The notes under the pieces are model-generated. The model searched no databases. It worked only from the letters and a program-made list of their open reading frames with translations, and was not told the origin of the DNA. Of a stretch of 39,369 nt of DNA, positions 31,891 to 39,369 are shown piece by piece; position 1 is the first letter of the stretch; every line of letters starts with the position of its first letter. Made by a program: the position numbers and the translations under genes. Origin of the DNA: Lentilactobacillus hilgardii DSM 20176 = ATCC 8290 (GTDB lineage: Bacteria; Bacillota; Bacilli; Lactobacillales; Lactobacillaceae). Location: positions 92,378-131,746 of the forward strand of contig NZ_GG669994.1 in the NCBI RefSeq assembly GCF_000159315.1. The letters run 5' to 3'.

Positions 31891-31977
31891 TTTAAGCTCA
31901 CGGACGATTTATTTTATCGAAAATATAGTTAAGTACGCGAGATGCTCTGTTTCTGTTAACGTCATCTGTGAGTGTGA

Positions 31978-32010
31978 CCGGTGCGTGGAAAACACCGGCT
32001 TTTATTTTGC
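31978..32010 (+). terminator. Intrinsic terminator after the RNA-rich zone
   Basis: CCGGTG (31978-31983) pairs with CACCGG (31993-31998), followed by CTTTTATTTT. It ends rightward transcription from the ArpU gene and the tRNA-like segment. Confidence 0.75.
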
Positions 32011-32013
32011 AAT

Positions 32014-32095
32014 AAAAAAAGGGACGCTATTAAGCGTCCTACAGAGACAGCTAACTATATTTAAAGAGATATTCACTGAGGCAATACAACCTCTA
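32014..32095 (-). ncRNA. Candidate minus-strand small RNA (~82 nt)
   Basis: Bounded on the minus strand by a good promoter (32129-32102) and a strong terminator: AGGACGCT/AGCGTCC stem at 32039-32022 plus T7 at 32020-32014. Inside is a GAGG-7-CCTC hairpin. No coding frame with a binding site. Size and isolation resemble antitoxin or regulatory RNAs; target unknown. Confidence 0.5.
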
Positions 32096-32101
32096 TAACT
32101 A

Positions 32102-32129
32102 ATTATAGCACATTTGGTTGCGCTTACAA
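32102..32129 (-). promoter_or_regulatory. Promoter of the minus-strand small RNA
   Basis: On the minus strand TTGTAA (32129-32124), 16 bp and an extended -10 TGCTATAAT (hexamer 32107-32102). Confidence 0.6.
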
Positions 32130-32130
32130 A

Positions 32131-32172
32131 ATATAGCAATGCAAAAGTTCACCAGCAATTGCATTGCTATAT
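32131..32172. repeat. 14-bp perfect inverted repeat hairpin
   Basis: ATATAGCAATGCAA (32131-32144) and TTGCATTGCTATAT (32159-32172), loop 14 nt, no T run. It lies upstream of the small membrane-peptide gene at 32261 and next to the minus-strand RNA promoter. Possible operator or leader structure. Confidence 0.6.
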
Positions 32173-32260
32173 AAAATCACAAGGTAAATCATATGAGTGA
32201 AATTTGAAAAACTGTCATACCAGTTCTTCACAAATAATTATATCACAAGGAGGTGGCAAT

Positions 32261-32347
32261 GTGACCACATTAGTTATTTTAGACCTTGTCATATTGCTGC
32301 CAGCTGGCATTATTGAATACGGCCGTCATAAGGGCTGGTGGTACTGA
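32261..32347 (+). CDS. 28-residue membrane peptide
   Basis: GTG 32261 start with CAAGGAGGTGGC upstream. MTTLVILDLVILLPAGIIEY is one helix, followed by a basic, Trp-rich end (GRHKGWWY). The size and helix-plus-charged-tail shape resemble Fst-like type I toxins, but also ordinary small phage membrane peptides. Coupled by TGATG to the next gene. Confidence 0.55.
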   Translation: MTTLVILDLVILLPAGIIEYGRHKGWWY

Positions 32348-32514
32348 TGAGTGATCGCAAACATCCGTATACACCAATGAAGCAAACTAGCTACGGCTAC
32401 GTTTCCAAAGAGGAATATCGGATTGACAAACAACTGGATAAGAACTTAAAACAGCGTCTTCGTAAAGAGGGCGTTTTTAATTTAGTTAAAAAGAAAACAG
32501 GCAAGCCTAATTAG
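32347..32514 (+). CDS. Small basic phage protein
   Basis: 55 residues, start coupled to the preceding stop. MSDRKHPYTPMKQTSYGYVS..., Lys/Arg-rich, ending in KKKTGKPN. No recognised domain. A hairpin overlaps its stop (CAGGCAAGC with GCTTGTCTG) whose T-rich side is on the minus strand, serving the convergent CsbD gene. Confidence 0.6.
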   Translation: MSDRKHPYTPMKQTSYGYVSKEEYRIDKQLDKNLKQRLRKEGVFNLVKKKTGKPN

Positions 32515-32533
32515 CTTGTCTGCAAATCAAAAA

Positions 32534-32740
32534 CTACTTATCTGATTTTTTCTTGAGGTCATCGACAGTGTCTTTAACGGCATCTTTAGCATCGGCAATC
32601 TTGTCTTTAGCCTTACCAAGAAGTCCCTGGCCTTTTCCTTGGGCTTCTCTAGCTTTATCGCCGGTAGCTTTGCCTTCAACTTCTTTGGCTTTACCGCTGA
32701 CCTTATCTTTAGTACTATCTGCTTTATCTTTTAGACTCAT
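32534..32740 (-). CDS. CsbD-like stress protein
   Basis: 68 residues from ATG 32740, behind AGAGGAGG (8 nt); the longer frame begins inside the binding site. The sequence is almost entirely Lys/Ala/Asp/Gly in heptad-like order (DKADSTKDKVSGKAKEVEG, ...), as in CsbD family members. Usually a host general-stress protein. Here it is on the minus strand between early and late phage genes, so it is likely expressed in the lysogen as cargo. Biochemical function is not established for the family. Confidence 0.85.
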   Translation of the reverse strand: MSLKDKADSTKDKVSGKAKEVEGKATGDKAREAQGKGQGLLGKAKDKIADAKDAVKDTVDDLKKKSDK

Positions 32741-32882
32741 GAATAGCACCTCCTCTTTATGCTTAATCCAACCTTATTGTCTGGCATATATATGAATAAT
32801 GCAATTAATTTGTCTAAGAGTTAATCTGATTCCGGCTTTAAATCATTAATATCATTCTAGAAGGCTATTTCTTTTTATAGGA

Positions 32883-33155
32883 TCAATTCATATCAGAAGC
32901 ATTTAACGCTTTGATAATCTTCTCATTTTGTGCAATTATTATCCAATTTTGTTCAACTAATGCTCTTAAGAAAGATGTGGCTTCAAGGGTGGAACGGTCA
33001 ATAAAATAATTCTTGCTATTATTTTTTCTTAAAACATTTTTTCGGTCAAGTTCTCCCAGAATTGATTCGACTGCTTCAGCAGTTTCTGGGCCAACATCTC
33101 CTAATCCACGCTCATTAAGCAATTGATAAATTTTATCATTATTGAGTATTGTCAT
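32883..33155 (-). CDS. Hypothetical minus-strand protein
   Basis: 90 residues behind AAGGGGGGGC. Helical and mostly acidic (ERGLGDVGPETAEAVESIL...), ending in a helix with Trp (VEQNWIIIAQNEKII). Possibly a small helix-turn-helix fold. Second lysogen-oriented cargo gene upstream of the CsbD gene. Confidence 0.65.
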   Translation of the reverse strand: MTILNNDKIYQLLNERGLGDVGPETAEAVESILGELDRKNVLRKNNSKNYFIDRSTLEATSFLRALVEQNWIIIAQNEKIIKALNASDMN

Positions 33156-33286
33156 CGCAGATGCCCCCCCTTAAACAATTGCACGACAAACAAACATACC
33201 ACAACATTTACTTTTATTATCTCACGGCAAACCATTTTTTAGAAATATAACAGTTAAAAAATAAAAAGTATTGAGGCGATTCATTT

Positions 33287-33421
33287 ATGAGTAAACATAG
33301 TAAGCACACAAAAAGTCACAAGAAGTCAAAAGTTAAAGATCGTAAGCGAAAAGCATTGAGGGCACGTAAATTGAATGAATTAAAACTACAGGAGGCTAGA
33401 CATGCCAAAGGTATTTCTTAA
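33287..33421 (+). CDS. 44-residue highly basic peptide
   Basis: MSKHSKHTKSHKKSKVKDRKRK..., nearly half Lys/Arg/His, with TTGAGGCG upstream. It overlaps the dUTPase-like gene by 20 bp. Probably nucleic-acid binding by charge alone; function unknown. Confidence 0.55.
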   Translation: MSKHSKHTKSHKKSKVKDRKRKALRARKLNELKLQEARHAKGIS

Positions 33422-33809
33422 ATACAAGAAGATGACAGCATCTGCCATTGCGCCACATAAGGTGCATCCAGATGATACGGGTTTTGGTTTATATGCTGAT
33501 CAAACTGTTTATTTTGCACCATTTGAGACTAAGCGCGTTTCGCTGGGAATTTCTATTCAACTTAATAAAGGATATTTGTCGGAGATTAGGCCAGAACCAG
33601 AATTTACCATCCAGTCGCCCGCTAAATGTATTCAGACAATTATCGGTAATGGATATCATGATGAAATTATGGCGATCTTCGTTAATTTATCCAATCAACC
33701 TAATCAAATTAACAAGGGCGATAAGGTGTGCCAACTGGTTATTCGGCGTGATACTCAGGCACGGCCTGTTGAGTGTGGTGTAGTAAACGAAAGTGACCGC
33801 AACGATTAA
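33402..33809 (+). CDS. dUTPase-fold protein with altered active site
   Basis: 135 residues behind ACAGGAGGC. Motif 1 (HPDDTGFGLYA) and motif 4 (QINKGDKVCQLVI) of trimeric dUTPases are recognisable. Motif 2 is IRPEPEF instead of the usual PRSG-like loop. Motif 3 is GNGYHDEIMAIFVN, with Asn where the catalytic Asp of GxIDxxYRG is expected. The C-terminal Gly-rich motif 5 is missing. Either a non-catalytic relative or a regulatory variant. In some phages dUTPases signal to repressors of other elements. It directly precedes the terminase genes. Confidence 0.75.
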   Translation: MPKVFLKYKKMTASAIAPHKVHPDDTGFGLYADQTVYFAPFETKRVSLGISIQLNKGYLSEIRPEPEFTIQSPAKCIQTIIGNGYHDEIMAIFVNLSNQPNQINKGDKVCQLVIRRDTQARPVECGVVNESDRND

Positions 33810-33863
33810 TTATGATGATTTTTGGTACATAAAATAACTAATATGGAGGTGTGGTGATACGTA

Positions 33864-34568
33864 ATGAGTAATCGGGAACAAGCCGAGAAAGATTATCTGT
33901 CTGGAATGAAGTACAAAGACATTGCTGACAAGTATCAAGTGTCACTAAACACTGTTAAATCATGGAAAAAGCGATATGGTTGGCAACGCACCCCAACCAA
34001 AAAGGGTGCGCGCAAAGCTGAAAAAAGGGTGTGCACAAAATCCAAAAAGGTTGCACCCAAAAATAAAGGTAGCTCTGGTGATTTGAATCCACAGCAAGAA
34101 GCCTTTGCATGGCTAGTTGGCGGTCAAAAAATGCCATTATATCGGGCATACTTAGAGGCTTATAAAGTGATGGGGCCTTCTGTGGCAAGTGCAATGCGCG
34201 AGAGTTCTCGGCTTAATAAGAATAAAAAAGTTCATGAGAGAATTGTTGAGATTTCCCAAGAAACAGCTCGTAAATATCACTGGTCTCTGGAAAGAGTAAT
34301 CGATTCATATACGTTTTTACATGATGAATCCAAGACTGACATTGTGACTCACGGTATCAGGAAGGCAACGGCTGATGCTATGCTTCAGTCACTCGAAGAT
34401 ATTACTGATGTCCTTGGATTAAAACAATCATCTAAAGCTCAAATACGTAAGGCAACTGCTGAGGCAAAAATTGCCGAAGCGAAGGCTAAAGAAATTCAAA
34501 AGGTTAATCAGCATGATGATAGTACGCTGATCGTTAATGATTTGGAGGATACTGATAATGGCGGTTAA
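33864..34568 (+). CDS. Terminase small subunit
   Basis: 234 residues behind a GGAGGTGTGGTGAT site. The N-terminal helix-turn-helix is [22 protein letters not shown] (residues ~13-34). A Lys-rich linker follows, then the Terminase_2-like domain from [16 protein letters not shown] onward, and an Ala/Lys/Glu helical oligomerisation end. It recognises the packaging site and feeds DNA to the large subunit, whose start overlaps its last codons. Confidence 0.88.
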   Translation: MSNREQAEKDYLSGMKYKDIADKYQVSLNTVKSWKKRYGWQRTPTKKGARKAEKRVCTKSKKVAPKNKGSSGDLNPQQEAFAWLVGGQKMPLYRAYLEAYKVMGPSVASAMRESSRLNKNKKVHERIVEISQETARKYHWSLERVIDSYTFLHDESKTDIVTHGIRKATADAMLQSLEDITDVLGLKQSSKAQIRKATAEAKIAEAKAKEIQKVNQHDDSTLIVNDLEDTDNGG

Positions 34569-35916
34569 AACTAAACGAGTAATTAAAATATCTCAGGTTA
34601 TTAATCCCCATTTCAAAAAGATGTGGACGACGAAGCGTCCTTACGTTATTGCTAAGGGCGGCCGGGGATCATTCAAATCATCAACCATTAGCCTAAAGTT
34701 GTTGACTATGCTGAAGAAGCAGGCTCAGTTAGGCCATAAAGTGAACGTTGTCTGCATTCGGGAAAATACGGTTAATCTGCGAGATTCCGTATATGGTCAG
34801 ATTTGCTGGGCAATCGATATGCTTAACATGACGGATGAATTTAGATACTCAGTTTCACCAATGCGTATTACCCATATTTCATCGGGGAGTGCGTTTTATT
34901 TTTATGGTGGTGATAAGCCTGAAAAGTTGAAATCCAATACCATTCAAAATGTTATTGCTCTTTGGTACGAAGAAGCAGCCAACTTTAAGAGCGCTGAAGT
35001 TTTCGACCAAACTAATCCCACATTTATTCGTCAAAAATCTCCCTGGGTTAACGATGTGAAGGTATTTTATAGCTATAATCCACCACGTAATCCATATGAT
35101 TGGATCAATGAATGGATTGCTAAGCAGGAACAGGATCCACAGTGCTTTATTGATACCTCAACGTACCTAGATGATAAATTAGGTATCACGGATTCACAGC
35201 AATTGACTTTAATTGAAACATACAAAAAGAACGACCCGGAGTATTACAAATGGTTGTATCTGGGGAAGGTTATTGGCTTGGGGACTAACGTTTATAACAT
35301 GAAATTGTTTCATCCTTTGACCGAATTAATTAACGATGATCCCCTGGTTACCCTTTACTATTCAATTGATGCTGGTCATATCAATTCAGCAACTACTTGT
35401 TTAGCCATTGGTGTTACGGCAAAGGGCAAAGTTATTTTGCTGCACACATACTATTACAGCCCGGAACACCAATCTCGAAAAAAGGCTCCTAGTGACCTGG
35501 TCCCTGAAGTTAAATTTTTTGAGGACTCAATGAATTACCAGTTACCAGTGGGTAAACGTACGATCGACTCAGCTGAAGGTGCATTACGAAATGAATTCGC
35601 GAAAGAATATAACGAAGTCTGGCACGGTGTGGCCAAGAGTGATGAAGCAACGATGATTGACTATGTGTCGTCACTCTTGGCCCAGGGACGTGTGTATTAC
35701 TTGGATACGCCTGAGAATCAAATATTTATTAAGCAGCATGAACAATATCAATGGGACGAGAAGACAGTTCATAGTGATGATCCCAAAGTGATTAAAGAAA
35801 ATGACCATACGGTTGATGCTTTTAAGTATTTTGCCATTGATAATGCCCGTAAATTGGGATTGAAAATTGACCCACATCTCAATGCCAAAGTTAAATTATT
35901 TAAGCGAGGTATTTAA
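34558..35916 (+). CDS. Terminase large subunit (PBSX-type)
   Basis: 452 residues from ATG 34558 with GGAGGATAC upstream; the longer frame lies inside the small-subunit gene. ATPase: [12 protein letters not shown] (residues ~32-43, Walker A) and LWYEEAANF (Walker B). Nuclease: first Asp in YYSIDAGH, a middle acidic block [13 protein letters not shown] and a last Asp near [13 protein letters not shown]. It packages DNA into the prohead and cuts it. Together with the SPP1-like portal it suggests headful packaging, which is an inference. Confidence 0.95.
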   Translation: MAVKTKRVIKISQVINPHFKKMWTTKRPYVIAKGGRGSFKSSTISLKLLTMLKKQAQLGHKVNVVCIRENTVNLRDSVYGQICWAIDMLNMTDEFRYSVSPMRITHISSGSAFYFYGGDKPEKLKSNTIQNVIALWYEEAANFKSAEVFDQTNPTFIRQKSPWVNDVKVFYSYNPPRNPYDWINEWIAKQEQDPQCFIDTSTYLDDKLGITDSQQLTLIETYKKNDPEYYKWLYLGKVIGLGTNVYNMKLFHPLTELINDDPLVTLYYSIDAGHINSATTCLAIGVTAKGKVILLHTYYYSPEHQSRKKAPSDLVPEVKFFEDSMNYQLPVGKRTIDSAEGALRNEFAKEYNEVWHGVAKSDEATMIDYVSSLLAQGRVYYLDTPENQIFIKQHEQYQWDEKTVHSDDPKVIKENDHTVDAFKYFAIDNARKLGLKIDPHLNAKVKLFKRGI

Positions 35917-35922
35917 GTAGTT

Positions 35923-37548
35923 ATGAAACAAAAAATTGATGACATCCTGAGTAAACATTATCCAAACATTCAAGACACCTTTATTTCTGGTAGAGATGCT
36001 TCAAAACTAGGCTGGACAAATGATAATGCGGTTAATTTATCTGGTAGTGCTTATCTAGATGATAATGATGTTTTTCATTATTCAACATCTCAGAATATTA
36101 AAGATAACCCAGTTGATTTGTATAACATGATCAATACTCATCGAACACGTTTAGCACCAATCTACGATATGAAACGCCAATATTATAAGGGACGCCATAT
36201 AAACATTTTGAATCGGAAGCCGACACCACATGGTGATCCGGATAATCGTAGAATTGTTAATATGCCTAAGAAACTAGTGGATTCTTTCAATGGTTACTTT
36301 ATTGGTACGCCGGTTGATATTGCATATCAAGACCCCTCTGAGGAGGAAACAAGCGAAAGCGATAAAGTTAATAATCTTATTCAAGATATGACAAAACATC
36401 AGGTACTGGATGATGTGTTTACAGAAGCGTCTAAATGGTCAAGCGTTTATGGGAGGTCGTATTTATACCTTTACACGGATAAGGACGCCTATCCTCATAT
36501 TACTTTTTTAGATCCATTAAATACCTTTATTGTCTATGACAACACGGTCAAAAATGAGCCTCTATTTGGTGTCACATATAGTTACCGGCCTGACAAATTG
36601 GGCCATCAAATATTGCATGGCAGCTTGATTGAAGTGAATGATACTGTACCGTTTGCTAGTGATGCCACTAATATGCAATCAGTTTCGTTTGATGATAACC
36701 CAGATCCTGATACTGGGATTGATGATAAAAATGCTCACCCCTTTATTCAACTGCCAATTGTTGAAGTTATAGACAACGAAGAACGTCTTGGGGTATTCGA
36801 TGATACGGTTAGTTTAGTTGATGATTTGGATGGAGCCATGAGTGCTAAGGCTAATGATTCGGATTCATTTGCTGCTAGTGTTCTGAAAGTGATTAATTCT
36901 GAATTATCTGATGAACAATTTGATGATATTAAGCAATCCAGGGTACTCAACCTATTTTTGGATAAATCATGGGCAAATTCAGATGAGTCGAGAGCTTTAC
37001 CAACTCCTGATGCTGAATTTATGGAAAAACCAACTGGCGATGAATTACAGGAAAATCAAATTCAACATGATACTGATTTCATTTATCAGGTGTCCCAAAT
37101 TGCTAATCTAGATAACGTTGATTTCAGTACGTCGGCTGCACAAGCTCTCGATTTTAAGATTCATTCCATGAAACTCAAGGCGCTTGCTAAAGAAACTAAG
37201 TTCAAGCGTTCATTGACACAAATTTGGGCATGCGCACTGGAAGCACAAGGAATTAATGTTAATGATGTTGATAACCTTGAATATACATTTAATTTCACAA
37301 TTCCTCATAATTTGTTGGCGGAGGCTCAAACCGCTAATGAATTGCAATCGACTACTTCCCAAGAAACAGCCATTGCGTCGCTTTCTAATGTTCCAGATGC
37401 TAAAAAAGAAATGCAAAAGATTGCAGATGAGCAGGATCAGCTGGCACAACAAGCCAAAGAACGTATGCCGGATCCATATCTTGATCCCAATAGTGAAGAT
37501 GACACATCTAATGATGATATCAACAATAGCAGTGGCGGTGACGAATGA
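35923..37548 (+). CDS. Portal protein (SPP1 gp6-like)
   Basis: 541 residues, 6 bp after the terminase gene, the usual length and order. It includes YYKGRHINILNRKP and KKLVDSFNGYFIGTPVDI near the N terminus, matching the SPP1 portal family, and an acidic Asn/Asp/Ser tail (~510-541). It forms the dodecameric DNA channel at one head vertex. ATGA overlap with the minor head gene. Confidence 0.92.
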   Translation: MKQKIDDILSKHYPNIQDTFISGRDASKLGWTNDNAVNLSGSAYLDDNDVFHYSTSQNIKDNPVDLYNMINTHRTRLAPIYDMKRQYYKGRHINILNRKPTPHGDPDNRRIVNMPKKLVDSFNGYFIGTPVDIAYQDPSEEETSESDKVNNLIQDMTKHQVLDDVFTEASKWSSVYGRSYLYLYTDKDAYPHITFLDPLNTFIVYDNTVKNEPLFGVTYSYRPDKLGHQILHGSLIEVNDTVPFASDATNMQSVSFDDNPDPDTGIDDKNAHPFIQLPIVEVIDNEERLGVFDDTVSLVDDLDGAMSAKANDSDSFAASVLKVINSELSDEQFDDIKQSRVLNLFLDKSWANSDESRALPTPDAEFMEKPTGDELQENQIQHDTDFIYQVSQIANLDNVDFSTSAAQALDFKIHSMKLKALAKETKFKRSLTQIWACALEAQGINVNDVDNLEYTFNFTIPHNLLAEAQTANELQSTTSQETAIASLSNVPDAKKEMQKIADEQDQLAQQAKERMPDPYLDPNSEDDTSNDDINNSSGGDE

Positions 37549-38510
37549 AGCCAATTAATAAACGTCAAGAGAAAAAATATATTGCCAAGTTACTAAAAGA
37601 TGATCAAAAAGTTTATGGGAAATCTCATGACTTTTATCAAAATGCATTGCAAGATATTGAGGACCATCTTAACTTTTTCATTGCTGAATATGGCGTTAAC
37701 GGACTATTAAGATACGTTGATCTTTTAAAGCGTGATTCAAATGCTGACAGACATCGGCTATTTCATTTTCAGAAACAAGCACGGATAGATGATGATTCTC
37801 AATCTCAAAACCGATTTAAGGAATATACCAGGAATGCGCCAATTGACAGATACCATACTTTAAATTCTTTGATCGGTTTTAGCATTGCCTGGGCAACAGT
37901 TTCCACCATTAAATTGCTCAGCCAAACGTTGAATAGTGATTTTAAGCGGGATGTTAGTCGGCAATTCAACAACAATCGGTTGGCTAAGAAAATGGGTGCG
38001 GATATTGTTAAAGAAGCTAAGCTTACCAAGCGAGAGATCTTGCATAATTCCGAACAGATCATCAGTAAAACTATTGATGGTAGCCAGTGGAGTAATGACA
38101 TTTGGCTATACAACGATAACCTCGTTAACAATGTTCAGGCATTAGTGGCTAAATCATTGCGAACCGGATTAAAACAAACGGATGTCAACCAGTTATTTCC
38201 GAGTATTCGTACGGCCAAACCACAAACAGTAACTGGGGTGTTTGAAACTAATGATGTCTATATTAAGCGCGTGATTGTTACTGAACGAGCTCGGGTTCTT
38301 GACCGTGCCACCATGCAAGTATTTAAGGCTCAAGGAATGGCCTATTTTGATTGGGTAACACAGCCGGGAGCGTGCGACAAATGTGAGGGAATTGCTGACA
38401 ATGGCCCCTATGCCGTTAATGATGCCAGCTCTCCGAGCATTCCCGATGATTCGCATCCTAATTGTCGTTGCACCAAAATTGCTCATATTTTGCCAGTCAA
38501 AAGCCAATAA
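37545..38510 (+). CDS. Minor head protein (SPP1 gp7 / Mu F-like)
   Basis: 321 residues, coupled by ATGA overlap to the portal. The Mu-F-like C-terminal block is present: WVTQPGACDKCEGIADNG, then SIPDDSHPNCRC with the conserved Cys/His spacing. It binds the portal and takes part in head morphogenesis and genome ejection. Confidence 0.9.
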   Translation: MKPINKRQEKKYIAKLLKDDQKVYGKSHDFYQNALQDIEDHLNFFIAEYGVNGLLRYVDLLKRDSNADRHRLFHFQKQARIDDDSQSQNRFKEYTRNAPIDRYHTLNSLIGFSIAWATVSTIKLLSQTLNSDFKRDVSRQFNNNRLAKKMGADIVKEAKLTKREILHNSEQIISKTIDGSQWSNDIWLYNDNLVNNVQALVAKSLRTGLKQTDVNQLFPSIRTAKPQTVTGVFETNDVYIKRVIVTERARVLDRATMQVFKAQGMAYFDWVTQPGACDKCEGIADNGPYAVNDASSPSIPDDSHPNCRCTKIAHILPVKSQ

Positions 38511-38577
38511 TACTTTTACAGTAACTGTTGATGGATTATTTATGGAAAAAGGAACAGCAAACGAAATAGAAAGTAAC

Positions 38578-38608
38578 AAGCATTCTAATTGATTTTAGAG
38601 TGCTTTTT
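38578..38608 (+). terminator. Intrinsic terminator between head genes
   Basis: AAGCATTCTAA (38578-38588) pairs with TTAGAGTGCTT (38595-38605, one G-U), followed by TTT. It lies in the 175-bp gap before the scaffold gene, so transcription is probably attenuated there. Confidence 0.65.
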
Positions 38609-38685
38609 GTTTTGTCCCAAACATGCTTAAGACATTAAACTACGCAAGGAATTAACAGCCGACAGGCTATAAACGGAGGCAACAC

Positions 38686-39369
38686 ATGGAATCAGATAAG
38701 TTAAACATGAACTTACAGTATTTTGCCGATGATGGTCAAGCAGGTAGCCTATCTCAACCTGGTGCACAAGGTGGTGATGGTGGCGAAGGTGATCAAAATA
38801 ACAACAATAATACGCAAGCTAATTCAAGGAGTCAAAGTGGTCAATCAGGTAATGATTTTATGAAGAGTCTGGTTAGTGCGGTTACTAAAGCTAATCAAAG
38901 CGACAATAACCCAACGCTAAACGGCGCTAATCAAAATAGTCAAACTGATACGGAGAGCAATGGTGGTAAGCCATCTGATGCCGATAGTAATCAAACTGGT
39001 GATGATGGTAAGACATTCACACAAGCAGAAGTTGATAAATTGCTTAAAGATCGTGAATTCCGAGCCCACAAAAAGGGCATTGAGGAAGGTAAAAAAGCTG
39101 GGAAAAGTAGTGCCGAACAATATGCACAAATGACCGATGCAGAAAAGCAACAGGCACGTATTAAAGAAATCATTAATGAAAATAACCAGCTTAAGGCTGA
39201 AAAGAATCGATCTGATATGCGTAATGAGGTCCTTAATCAGCTTAAGGATACTGGTTATCAATTTACTAACGAAGATGTTGACACACTAGTTAGTGATAAC
39301 CCAGACACGACTAAGCACAATGTTGATAACTTCAAGTCAATGCTTGATCGAGTAGTTAAGATTACCAAG
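38686..39369 (+). CDS. Capsid scaffolding protein (DUF4355-like), 3' end outside window
   Basis: 228 codons to the right edge, no stop; start ATG 38686 behind AACGGAGGC. The MNLQYFAD motif near the N terminus is typical of phage scaffold/GPO proteins of this type. A Gly/Asn/Gln/Ser-rich disordered stretch (~15-110) follows, then the charged coiled coil with FTQAEVDKLLKDRE and EIINENNQLKAEKN. It guides assembly of the major capsid protein expected next. Confidence 0.88.
   Translation, partial: MESDKLNMNLQYFADDGQAGSLSQPGAQGGDGGEGDQNNNNNTQANSRSQSGQSGNDFMKSLVSAVTKANQSDNNPTLNGANQNSQTDTESNGGKPSDADSNQTGDDGKTFTQAEVDKLLKDREFRAHKKGIEEGKKAGKSSAEQYAQMTDAEKQQARIKEIINENNQLKAEKNRSDMRNEVLNQLKDTGYQFTNEDVDTLVSDNPDTTKHNVDNFKSMLDRVVKITK

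Noticed and set aside
38383-38592. Frame overlapping the minor head gene end and running into the terminator
   Set aside because: It lies in the +1 frame of a clear gene and has no binding site; the part after 38510 is too short to judge.

Overview
The window looks like a chromosomal segment of a heterofermentative Lactobacillaceae bacterium. The low-GC sequence, strong AGGAGG ribosome binding sites, a brevis/buchneri-type S-layer protein and a helveticin-J-like remnant all point to the Lentilactobacillus/Levilactobacillus area. The genus is inferred from protein style alone. About one third is host chromosome (1 to ~13.6 kb). The rest is the left half of an integrated siphovirus-type prophage (~13.65 kb to the right edge), whose right end lies outside the window.

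Host part. At the left edge are two related secreted proteins (1-615, cut by the edge, and 2058-2900). Between and after them is debris: a candidate small RNA (727-846), a long hairpin, a 5'-truncated helveticin-J-like bacteriocin gene and a tyrosine-recombinase remnant. Ordinary housekeeping genes follow: a membrane-anchored glycerophosphodiester phosphodiesterase, a phosphoglucomutase, a divergent LacI/GalR-type regulator with its own operator, a large MMPL/RND-type transporter, a DegV fatty-acid-binding protein, two small unknowns and a stand-alone GcvH-like lipoyl-domain protein.

Prophage part. The integrase (13775-14899, minus) lies beside a probable attL with helically phased arm-type repeats. 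Next is an unexpected plus-strand S-layer protein gene (15371-16624) with its own strong promoter, leader hairpin and terminator. It is followed by a leftward lysogeny operon: CI-like repressor, ImmA-type protease, small membrane proteins, a protein made only of four helix-turn-helix-like repeats, and a secreted Ig-like/coiled-coil protein. A first divergent switch (CI / Cro-like, GCGAA-type operators) is followed about 1.8 kb later by a second complete divergent switch (two minus-strand XRE proteins / one plus-strand XRE protein, with GATATATC operators placed on a consensus promoter). The rightward early region carries many small genes, then a recombination module (PD-(D/E)XK nuclease, Sak4-like ATPase, ssDNA-binding protein with an SSB-like acidic tail), a replication module (DnaD-like initiator split by a frameshift, DnaC-like loader) and an HNH nuclease. 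A moron zone follows, with a Cas2/SinR-like protein. Late control is by an ArpU-like regulator. An RNA-rich noncoding stretch holds tRNA-like structures and a minus-strand small RNA. Then come a CsbD-like stress protein, a degenerate dUTPase and the packaging/head genes: small and large terminase, portal, minor head protein and scaffold, the last cut by the right edge.

Start codons were often moved inward from the longest open frame to the start that has a proper ribosome binding site. No database search was possible, so family names rest on motifs and remembered family patterns.
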